DNA of 10,752 bases, from the NCBI GenBank assembly GCA_019104905.1, contig JAHRXB010000293.1, forward strand, positions 1-10,752, written 5' to 3'. The DNA is from Bdellovibrio sp. GTDB taxonomy: Bacteria; Bdellovibrionota; Bdellovibrionia; Bdellovibrionales; Bdellovibrionaceae. Made by a program: the position numbers and the translations under genes. Positions 1 through 5,622 of this stretch are shown one piece after another (position 1 is the first letter of the stretch; every line of letters starts with the position of its first letter). The notes beneath the pieces are model-generated. The model did not search any database. It was not told the DNA's origin and saw only the letters and a program-made list of their open reading frames with translations.

Positions 1-97
1 TCGTAAAAGAGCCCGCAAATCACGCTTAAGCAGGAATCTTTTCCATCAAAAAATTTCTATTGGACTTTGCCCGGGGAAAGCGACATAAATCACCGAT
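1..97. other. Left-edge region upstream of rlmE
   Basis: No complete gene is visible here. One + frame is open from the window edge to a TAA at 27-29 and another to a TAA at 86-88, so the end of an upstream gene could lie here, but the pieces are too short to identify. A weak promoter-like pair, TTGGAC at 60-65 and CATAAA at 84-89 with an 18 nt spacer, lies just ahead of rlmE. No Shine-Dalgarno sequence precedes the ATG at 98; the nearest purine run (GGGGAAAG, 73-80) is too far upstream to serve. Confidence 0.3.
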
Positions 98-688
98 ATG
101 ACTTACAATCCTCGGGATCACTACTTCAGAAAAGCTAAACAAGAAAACTTCGCCGCGCGCTCGGTTTTTAAGCTGGAAGAGATCGACAAGAAATACAAAC
201 TTTTTAAGCCGGGCCAGACGGTTTTGGACCTGGGGGCGTCTCCCGGGTCGTGGTCCCAATATGCTTCTCAAAAAGTGGGTGAAAAAGGACGTGTTCTGGG
301 TGTGGATCTCAGCCCGGTCACGGTCAAGATGCAGAACGCCGTTTTTATCCAGGCAGATCTTCGTGACTTGAATCTGGAAGAGATCTTTAAAGAGCATGGT
401 TTTGAGCCGCCCTTTGATTTGGTTCTTTCTGATATGGCTCCGAAGACGACGGGGATTCGTATGACGGATCAAGCTCGTTCAATGGAGCTGTGCGAACTGG
501 CGTTGGATGTCGCGCGCCGCTTTTTGAAAAAAGACGGTCACTTTGTTTGCAAACTTTTTCATAGCGACGACTTCACGAAGCTGCGCGACGAGATAAAAAA
601 GTCTTTCCATAAATTCGAAGCCGTGAAGCCGGATTCGACACGTAAGATTTCAAAAGAGATTTTCTTAGTAGGTCTCAGTAAAAAATGA
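98..688 (+). CDS. rlmE: 23S rRNA (uridine-2'-O)-methyltransferase RlmE (FtsJ/RrmJ)
   Basis: RlmE methylates the 2'-OH of U2552 in the A loop of 23S rRNA using S-adenosylmethionine, a late step in 50S assembly in the cytoplasm. The 196-residue product is close to the usual length of about 200. The SAM-binding motif LDLGASPGSWSQY is at about residues 43-55. The K-D-K-E catalytic tetrad of the family is complete: K25 in SVFKLEEI, D112 in LSDMAP, K152 in FVCKLF and E187 in ISKEIF. The N-terminus is slightly shorter than the E. coli protein, which carries an extra Lys/Ser-rich stretch. The ATG at 98 lacks a Shine-Dalgarno sequence. The stop overlaps the next start (ATGA at 685-688), which suggests translational coupling to the pseudouridine synthase, so the two form an rRNA/tRNA modification unit. 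Confidence 0.95.
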   Translation: MTYNPRDHYFRKAKQENFAARSVFKLEEIDKKYKLFKPGQTVLDLGASPGSWSQYASQKVGEKGRVLGVDLSPVTVKMQNAVFIQADLRDLNLEEIFKEHGFEPPFDLVLSDMAPKTTGIRMTDQARSMELCELALDVARRFLKKDGHFVCKLFHSDDFTKLRDEIKKSFHKFEAVKPDSTRKISKEIFLVGLSKK

Positions 689-1365
689 TTCAGATTGTTT
701 TTGAAAATGCCAACTTCGTTATCTGCGATAAACAAAGTGGAGTTCTTTCGACCCCCAGTCGTTTTGAAGAAGACGATGCTCGCTCATGTTTAGGGAAAGA
801 GCTGCAGAGGGTTCTCAAAATGCAGATCTATCCGGTCCATCGTTTGGATTATGAGGTCTCAGGCCTGGTGATGTATGCGAAGAATGCAGAGGCTCACCGT
901 AAGGCGAATGCTTGGTTTGAGAATAAGCAGGTCACAAAGACTTATCGCGCCCTCACTACGGGGCAAGACTACTCGCACATTCCCGCAAACATTGCGAACC
1001 CTCGAATTCAGATCGCTCTGCAGGAGGCGTGTGAATTTGAGTGGACCTCACGTATCTTAAGAGGAAAAAGAAGGGCCTACGAAAGCCCTCAAGGAAAACC
1101 AAGTCGAACCTTGGCGAAGTATTTGGGTGTTGATTCTCAAGGGTATCGCATGTGGGATGTGCAGCCTGTCACGGGACGTTCTCATCAGTTAAGATTCGAC
1201 CTCAGTCGCCATGGGTTTCCCATTGTCGGAGACAAGCTCTACGGATCTTCTGTGGAGTGGGGAGAGCATCGGATTGCCCTTCGCGGCTATAAAATCGACT
1301 TCTCTCAGGCTCCTGGAGCAATGACACTAGGGTTGCCCGCCGAGCTTGAGATTTCCTCAATCTAG
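685..1365 (+). CDS. RluA-family RNA pseudouridine synthase
   Basis: This enzyme isomerises specific uridines in rRNA or tRNA to pseudouridine. The 226-residue product carries the family's catalytic motif HRLDYEVSGLVMYAK at about residues 52-66, with D55 the expected catalytic aspartate, and a C-terminal QPVTGRSHQLRFDLSRHG block followed by GDKLYG. The N-terminal FVICDKQSGVLSTPS corresponds to the usual 'DKPSG' strand. There is no S4 domain, and the length is like RluA itself (about 220 residues) rather than RluC or RluD. The target site cannot be read from sequence, so no specific symbol is given. The start ATG overlaps the rlmE stop by 4 nt, so the pair is probably translated from one message. 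Confidence 0.9.
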   Translation: MIQIVFENANFVICDKQSGVLSTPSRFEEDDARSCLGKELQRVLKMQIYPVHRLDYEVSGLVMYAKNAEAHRKANAWFENKQVTKTYRALTTGQDYSHIPANIANPRIQIALQEACEFEWTSRILRGKRRAYESPQGKPSRTLAKYLGVDSQGYRMWDVQPVTGRSHQLRFDLSRHGFPIVGDKLYGSSVEWGEHRIALRGYKIDFSQAPGAMTLGLPAELEISSI

Positions 1366-1380
1366 CTCTGCAAAACGTCA

Positions 1381-1398
1381 TATATGAATATACATATA
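1381..1398. promoter_or_regulatory. Candidate MarR operator (imperfect palindrome)
   Basis: TATATGAATATACATATA is an 18 bp inverted repeat in which 8 of 9 base pairs match, with perfect outer arms TATATG/CATATA. It lies 44 bp before the marR ATG and 15 bp after the stop of the preceding gene. MarR dimers typically bind AT-rich palindromes of about this size and repress their own genes, so this is a natural autoregulatory site. That role is inferred from position and symmetry; simple AT-richness is an alternative explanation. Confidence 0.45.
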
Positions 1399-1442
1399 AA
1401 AATTGAGTTGCATGTTTTTAATCTATCGTCCTTAATAAAAAT

Positions 1443-1928
1443 ATGAATAAACAATCCGCTACAGAGTATCGTTCGGAAGTCAGTGAAGTCATGGACTGCA
1501 TTCGCTACATCTTCAAGGCTCTCCGAGTTTCTTCAAGTCACTTTGAAAAAGAATTAGGATTGAGCGCCGCTCAGATCTTCGTTTTAAAAAAGGTTTACCA
1601 AGAGCCCGGTCTTTCCATCAACGATCTGGCAGCAAGAACCACCACTCATCAAAGCTCTGTGTCGGTGGTTGTTAAAAAGCTTGAAGAGCAAGGGTTGGTT
1701 CGCCGCACGACGGACCCTCAAGATTCCCGCCGCGTAGTCGTATCTGTGACTCCTCAAGGTGAAGGCAAACTTAAAGAGATTCCTCGCACGATCCAAGAAC
1801 AGATGATTGATACTCTTCAAAACATGACTCCTGAAAAATCAGCTATGCTTGCATCCTTGATCAAAGAATTTGTCACTGGATCTGGAATTGTCGATAGCCC
1901 CGTGGCTTCGATGTTTGACGAAAAATAG
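1443..1928 (+). CDS. MarR-family transcriptional regulator
   Basis: This is a winged helix-turn-helix repressor or activator of the MarR family, dimeric and cytoplasmic, often ligand- or oxidant-responsive. The 161-residue product shows the full layout. Helical dimerisation segments lie at about residues 8-38. The helix-turn-helix spans about 57-83 (GLSINDLAARTTTHQSSVSVVVKKLEEQGLV). The wing follows with the signature D91-P-Q-D-S-R96-R and VSVTPQG. A C-terminal helix pair ends in an acidic tail. Cys19 is the only cysteine and lies in the first helix, so an OhrR-type peroxide sensor is conceivable but unsupported. The ATG has no Shine-Dalgarno sequence; the upstream region is AT-rich with TTGCAT (1408-1413) and CTTAAT (1431-1436) as a weak promoter. 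No obvious target gene is adjacent on the same strand. The stop codon lies 2 nt from the stop of the opposing HD gene. Confidence 0.9.
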   Translation: MNKQSATEYRSEVSEVMDCIRYIFKALRVSSSHFEKELGLSAAQIFVLKKVYQEPGLSINDLAARTTTHQSSVSVVVKKLEEQGLVRRTTDPQDSRRVVVSVTPQGEGKLKEIPRTIQEQMIDTLQNMTPEKSAMLASLIKEFVTGSGIVDSPVASMFDEK

Positions 1929-1930
1929 CT

Positions 1931-2590
1931 TTAGATTTCTCTTTTAATCTGATCCAAATAAGTTTTGATGAAGGCGATGCGATGCTCGCCTTCTTTTTTT
2001 GCAGTCTCGGTGTTGAGGTGTTCAACAAGCTTAAAGAGCTTTTGAAAGAAGTGATCAATGCCGAAGTTCTTATCGTCCAGATCGCGGGATTCCGCCCAAG
2101 GGTCTTCCTCGGAATAAAAAGGTCGACTCATCATAGAGCTGGTGGCAAAACAGCGCGCGATACCAATGGCTCCTAAGCTATCCAAGCGGTCTGCATCCTG
2201 TACGATCTTCGCCTCGAGGGTTTCGGCGGGAATGTTCGCGCTATAGCTGTGGGCTTCGATTGCGTGGCGGATGGCTTCGTAGTGCTCTTCGGGATATCCA
2301 ACATGTTTCAAATATTCAATTGTGGCTTCGGCAGAGAGTTGGGAAGCATAGGGCCGACGGGGATCCCCTTTAGGGACGTTGATGTAGTCATGAAAAAAGG
2401 CAGCGGGCATCACAACGGCCCAGTTGCCGTGTTCAGCGAGGCAAAGATTCCTTGCGGTATTCACAACGCGCATGATGTGTAGATAGTCGTGCGCAGGATC
2501 CGTGTGTGGATAAAGAACTCGGGCTTTATTGCTAAAAAGCTCAAACCATTTTTTTTCAGAAGAGGCGAGGGGTTCTTTGGTTTTTTCCAT
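1931..2590 (-). CDS. HD-domain phosphohydrolase, YedJ/YpgQ-like
   Basis: This is a metal-dependent phosphohydrolase of the HD superfamily, 219 residues. The metal-binding residues are visible: H38 in HDYLHIMRVV, the H67-D68 pair in AFFHDY, and D132 in IVQDADRLDSLGAIGIAR. The last block is characteristic of the YedJ/YpgQ branch, whose members are small soluble enzymes; nucleotide pyrophosphatase activity has been proposed for some. AHSYS (113-117) supplies a further conserved histidine. The substrate is unknown. The ATG at 2590 follows AAGG at short spacing. The gene lies 47 bp downstream of the nuclease gene on the same strand, so co-transcription is plausible, although a nucleotide phosphatase beside exported enzymes may only be positional. 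Its last codons double as a terminator on the opposite strand (1970-2000). Confidence 0.85.
   Translation of the reverse strand: MEKTKEPLASSEKKWFELFSNKARVLYPHTDPAHDYLHIMRVVNTARNLCLAEHGNWAVVMPAAFFHDYINVPKGDPRRPYASQLSAEATIEYLKHVGYPEEHYEAIRHAIEAHSYSANIPAETLEAKIVQDADRLDSLGAIGIARCFATSSMMSRPFYSEEDPWAESRDLDDKNFGIDHFFQKLFKLVEHLNTETAKKEGEHRIAFIKTYLDQIKREI
1970..2000 (+). terminator. Intrinsic terminator for marR inside the opposing HD gene
   Basis: GAAGGCGA (1970-1977) pairs perfectly with TCGCCTTC (1986-1993) around an 8 nt loop and is followed immediately by seven T (1994-2000) on the + strand. This is the classic Rho-independent layout and begins 42 nt after the marR stop codon. The sequence lies entirely within the coding 3' end of the minus-strand HD gene. 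Confidence 0.75.
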
Positions 2591-2637
2591 AGCCCTTAGC
2601 TTAATCCACTTATTCGGGTTCTGGCAAATTGATCAGG

Positions 2638-3141
2638 TTAGCGGCCAGCGGGTTGGCGCAGAACTTTACACCAATCAGGGTGCTTTTTGGTGCCGCCATC
2701 ATAAGAATAGGCCAGATTGTTTTTTAGCAGGATCTCTTTGAGTGAACGTCCATCCACCATGACATCCGCAAGAATTCGGAAGTACTTGTCCCGCTGAATA
2801 TTGTGCAGTTCCACACTCTGGGCATTTTTCAGGGTGCTGGCCACCAGGTTGCGGGCGATGCGGCCGGCTTCTTTTTCACAGCGATCTTTGGTTTTGATCT
2901 CGGGGGTATCAATCCCCAAGACGCGCACCGAGATGTTCTTTCCGATCAGCGCGGGAACATCGGGAATATTTACTGTCAGGGTGTCACCATCATAGTTTTT
3001 CAAAACCTTCACGCAGCGAAAGGTGGTGTCGTCGTGATGGCATTGCGGGGGCGTATTTTGCGCTTGAGATCTGTCGGAGCAAGCCAAAGAACAAAGAAAC
3101 AGCAAGGGAATGAGTCTGAAGATTCGAAGGTGCGAATTCAT
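2638..3141 (-). CDS. Exported staphylococcal-nuclease-like protein (thermonuclease, SNase fold)
   Basis: This is a Ca2+-dependent phosphodiesterase family that cleaves DNA and RNA. Counting from the ATG at 3141 the product has 167 residues. An N-terminal hydrophobic signal segment covers about residues 7-20. The nuclease core follows: YDGDT (D53 as Ca2+ ligand), VRVLGIDTPE (R73, D78, E81) and RDKYFRILADV (R122). R73, E81 and R122 match the catalytic Arg-Glu-Arg triad of SNase. Export could be by signal peptidase I (SQA/QN near 27) or as a lipoprotein at C21, but SLAC is a poor lipobox. Several cysteines (C34, C43, C88 and one near the C-terminus) suit an oxidising compartment. A TTG at 3177 in the same frame has no ribosome binding site and would spoil the signal peptide; the ATG has GAGG close by. 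The gene starts 38 bp after the protease stop and is probably in the same transcript. Confidence 0.88.
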   Translation of the reverse strand: MNSHLRIFRLIPLLFLCSLACSDRSQAQNTPPQCHHDDTTFRCVKVLKNYDGDTLTVNIPDVPALIGKNISVRVLGIDTPEIKTKDRCEKEAGRIARNLVASTLKNAQSVELHNIQRDKYFRILADVMVDGRSLKEILLKNNLAYSYDGGTKKHPDWCKVLRQPAGR

Positions 3142-3179
3142 TCCCTCAGGATAAGTGTCCAATAGCAGGGCGGTCAATG

Positions 3180-4097
3180 CTATTGATTGAAAGTCATTGC
3201 GGCGAGATTCGAAATACGAGCCTGAGACCGAATTTTCTTAGACAGTTGGCGATCCCTGACGGCATTTTTCTCTAGAAACTTCTTAATCGTCTCAGGGGTC
3301 CACGATTTGTCGGACTGGGTTAGTAAAGAAGCCGCCAGGCCACTCACCCAAGCTGTGGCCTGGGAGGTGCCCGTCATAAAACCGTATTTGCCTCCGGGAA
3401 GGGACGAAAAGACGTTCTTTCCTGGAGCGACGATATCGACGGATTGAGATCCATAATTGCTGCTGGCCAGAAGTCGTTTGCGAGAATCCATAGCCGCGAC
3501 GGAAATAATATTGCTTAAACGGTAGCCCGCTGGATAGAAGCCGACGCGATCGGTATTGCGCCCCTCATTGCCGGCCGCGGCCACAAAAAGTATTCCCTGT
3601 TTTTGTGCATCACGAATAGCGGCTTCTTCCAGCGGGCTTCTTTCGTCGCCACCACCTGAATAGTTAATTATATCGGCTTTCATTTTGATCGCGTAGCGAA
3701 TGGCCTTCACGGTGCTTAAAAGATTGTCGTCACCCGATTTAAGAGGATCATAATATTTAAGAATCATGAATTTGACTCTTTGAGAGCGGGCCTTTTGTAA
3801 AATAATTCCCGCCACATGAGTTCCGTGGCCGTGGTTGTCGGAAAGATCATTGTTGTTGGAAGCAAAATTCCATCCATGGAGGTCATCGGCATATCCATTG
3901 CCATCATCATCAAAAGCATTTTTCTGTTCACGAGGGTTCACCCAAAGATGATTGCGAATCAGGGGGTGACTGATGTCGACGCCGGTGTCGATGATCGCCA
4001 CCACGATATCGCGAGGTTCCTCGGCTAACGCGGAAACTGAAAGAGCCAGAGTCAAAACCAAGAATAATATTTTTAGGGAAAGTGCGCGTGTCTTCAT
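3180..4097 (-). CDS. Exported subtilisin-like serine protease (peptidase S8)
   Basis: This is a secreted or periplasmic endopeptidase of the subtilase family. From the ATG at 4097 it has 305 residues: a signal peptide (K/R-rich start, hydrophobic core at about 10-22, ALA/EE cleavage after residue 25), then directly the catalytic domain. The triad is D37 (AIIDTGVD), H91 (NHGHGTHVAG) and S245 (GTSQATAWVSG). The oxyanion-hole Asn is in AAAGNEG. FDDDGNGYADDLHGWNF is an acidic loop common in bacterial S8 enzymes. Unusually, nothing separates signal peptide and catalytic domain, so the usual I9 propeptide that assists folding is absent. The catalytic Ser motif is GTSQA rather than the common GTSMA. 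An in-frame TTG at 4127 would add ten residues that bury the charged n-region; neither start has a clear Shine-Dalgarno sequence. It is the first gene of the leftward group. Confidence 0.93.
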   Translation of the reverse strand: MKTRALSLKILFLVLTLALSVSALAEEPRDIVVAIIDTGVDISHPLIRNHLWVNPREQKNAFDDDGNGYADDLHGWNFASNNNDLSDNHGHGTHVAGIILQKARSQRVKFMILKYYDPLKSGDDNLLSTVKAIRYAIKMKADIINYSGGGDERSPLEEAAIRDAQKQGILFVAAAGNEGRNTDRVGFYPAGYRLSNIISVAAMDSRKRLLASSNYGSQSVDIVAPGKNVFSSLPGGKYGFMTGTSQATAWVSGLAASLLTQSDKSWTPETIKKFLEKNAVRDRQLSKKIRSQARISNLAAMTFNQ

Positions 4098-4195
4098 GAC
4101 AAACACACAAAGCAAAGGCGAAGCCAATGCGTCGCTTAGGTAAAATCGTTTTCAATCAGAAAATCACTGCGAGTGATCAGAAAATTCTAAACATC
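4098..4195. promoter_or_regulatory. Protease 5' region with direct and inverted repeats
   Basis: Two exact copies of ATCAGAAAAT lie at 4155-4164 and 4176-4185, offset by 21 bp or about two helical turns. Between and partly overlapping them is a perfect inverted repeat, ATCACT-GCG-AGTGAT (4163-4177). The cluster is 58-88 bp upstream of the protease ATG on the minus strand, where a transcription factor site would be expected. No convincing -10/-35 pair was found nearby. The regulatory role is inferred from position and geometry. Confidence 0.4.
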
Positions 4196-4225
4196 AAAAA
4201 AGCCCGAACGAATGTTCAGGCTTTT
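4196..4225 (-). terminator. Intrinsic terminator of the diguanylate cyclase gene
   Basis: The stem is AAAAGCCCGAAC (4198-4209) with GTTCAGGCTTTT (4214-4225) and loop GAAT. The one imperfect position (C4205/A4218) becomes a G-U pair in the minus-strand RNA, and that RNA ends in six U (4201-4196). Strand choice is therefore minus, downstream of the cyclase stop at 4274. The + strand version would hold a C-A mismatch. Confidence 0.8.
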
Positions 4226-4273
4226 CTGGTCACTAACTATTTATTGACGGGTGTCTAAACTTTCGACACGGGC

Positions 4274-5386
4274 TTAGGCTACGCGTTTGATCTGAGAAGA
4301 CTTGGCCAGGGTGTACTTGTTCCGGCCCGTTTGTTTGGATTCGTACAGGGCCTCGTCAGCGCGTTTATACCAGCTGTCGGCCCCTTCGTTGGGAGAGATT
4401 TCGGCGATCCCCATAGAGACCGTAAAGCGAATCTCGAACTTCTCGTGAACGAAGACCTCTTTGCGAATGCGTTGCATGGCCTCTTCGGCCATCTTAATTG
4501 CCGCCTCGACATTGCAGCCAGGCAGAATCACTGCGAACTCTTCTCCTCCCAAGCGGGCGATAAAGTCCTCTTCGCGAGAAAAGCTTTCTTGTAGAAGGCG
4601 CACACATTCTTGCAGAACAAAGTCACCGATATCGTGTCCATAAGCATCGTTGATCTTTTTAAAGAAGTCGATATCAAGCAAGATCAGAGTCATAGGATCT
4701 TTATCGATTTCGTGCAGTTGCAGGTAGCGGCGGACTTGTTCATCGTAACTGCGTCGATTGTGAGCCCCCGTAAGGTGATCCCGACGCATGGTCTGATTCG
4801 CTTCCATGAGCTGCTTTTTAACGGTGGTGAGATTCTTTTTGATCGACTCCATTCGTTTAGAGCGTCGTTCGTTCTTAGAACTTTGATGTTTAAGATAGAA
4901 GTTGATGAACTCGCGGGATTTTGCGCGCAGTTCGTCAATAGAGTTGGACTCAACAGCTTCACGCAACTGTTCAAGGCTTTGATTGATGTCTCCTTGAGCA
5001 GCGTCTTCAACTTGGGCCTCTTCGCTAAGGTGATCGGCAAAGTCCCAGATAATACGTTTAAAGTCATCAAAAGTATTTTGAACGAAGGTGTACTCATCAA
5101 TGCGGTAGCTTGAAATAAACTGGCGCAATCTGAAAAGAGTCTTTTCGGTGGCTTCAGTATCTTTTTGCACGAGTTCTTTGGCAAAAGCATCCAGCTTCGC
5201 GCGAACTTTTCGCACGGAATGATTTTGGATTTCAAAAAGGTGTTTATTGTAAATATCCAAAATGTACAAAAGAGTCGCACGATCTTCAGTCAAAGAGGGA
5301 GTCTCGTTGCTTATGGCGCTGTCCTGGGAAGTTGTTCCCCAATCCATATCAAACTGCTCAACAAGTTTTTTCATCCACTGCTTCAA
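4274..5386 (-). CDS. Diguanylate cyclase (GGDEF domain) with N-terminal helical region
   Basis: The enzyme makes cyclic di-GMP from two GTP and acts as a cytoplasmic signalling protein. From the TTG at 5386 it has 370 residues. Residues 1-200 are predicted by eye to be mostly helical, rich in Glu, Lys and Leu, with no signal peptide or membrane segment, ending in a coiled-coil-like stretch (about 171-200). The GGDEF domain follows: DHLTGAHNRRSY (203-214), LDIDFFKKINDAYGHDIGD (237-255) and the active-site GGEEF (280-284). The product-inhibition I-site R271-E-E-D274 lies exactly five residues before GGEEF, so both catalysis and feedback look intact. The start is set by AGGAGG (5398-5393 on the minus strand), 6 nt before TTG; an in-frame TTG at 5458 has no ribosome binding site. 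The N-terminal region matches no sensor domain I can name. Confidence 0.93.
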   Translation of the reverse strand: MKQWMKKLVEQFDMDWGTTSQDSAISNETPSLTEDRATLLYILDIYNKHLFEIQNHSVRKVRAKLDAFAKELVQKDTEATEKTLFRLRQFISSYRIDEYTFVQNTFDDFKRIIWDFADHLSEEAQVEDAAQGDINQSLEQLREAVESNSIDELRAKSREFINFYLKHQSSKNERRSKRMESIKKNLTTVKKQLMEANQTMRRDHLTGAHNRRSYDEQVRRYLQLHEIDKDPMTLILLDIDFFKKINDAYGHDIGDFVLQECVRLLQESFSREEDFIARLGGEEFAVILPGCNVEAAIKMAEEAMQRIRKEVFVHEKFEIRFTVSMGIAEISPNEGADSWYKRADEALYESKQTGRNKYTLAKSSQIKRVA

Positions 5387-5622
5387 GTGTTGCCTCCTGG
5401 ATAAACAATCTAACATCTTCTCATCGGAATTCTGTCGTCGTCGGTGAAGGCAGTTCAAATATTTTTAAAGAAGATCTCGTATCATCTTGAGACAATTGAC
5501 AAGAATGTTTACTTTTCGTCTGTGGACTCAAGGACGCATTGATGTTTTTATGCATAACTTTCTGACACGACCTGCAGGACTTTAGGGTTGTCATTATGAT
5601 GAATTCATCAAGGAGATTTCCC
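5387..5622. promoter_or_regulatory. Divergent intergenic region between cyclase and oxidoreductase
   Basis: These 236 bp must hold promoters for both flanking genes. On the minus strand an excellent ribosome binding site (AGGAGG) ends 6 nt before the cyclase TTG. On the + strand AAGGAG (5610-5615) lies 7 nt before the oxidoreductase ATG. A 10 bp perfect palindrome, TTATGCATAA, is at 5548-5557. TTGACA occurs at 5496-5501 but has no good -10 hexamer at a proper distance. I see no gene in this stretch. Confidence 0.5.

Noticed and set aside
26-472. 148-residue minus-strand open frame opposite rlmE
   Set aside because: It lies antisense to the well-supported rlmE catalytic region and has no recognisable domain.
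1349-1371. Imperfect hairpin (TTGAG/CTCAA with flanking GAGC/GCTC) at the end of the pseudouridine synthase gene
   Set aside because: It has a bulge and no T-run, so it is too weak to call a terminator.
5496-5515. TTGACA as a -35 box for the oxidoreductase
   Set aside because: No acceptable -10 hexamer lies 15-19 nt downstream, so the hexamer alone is not sufficient.
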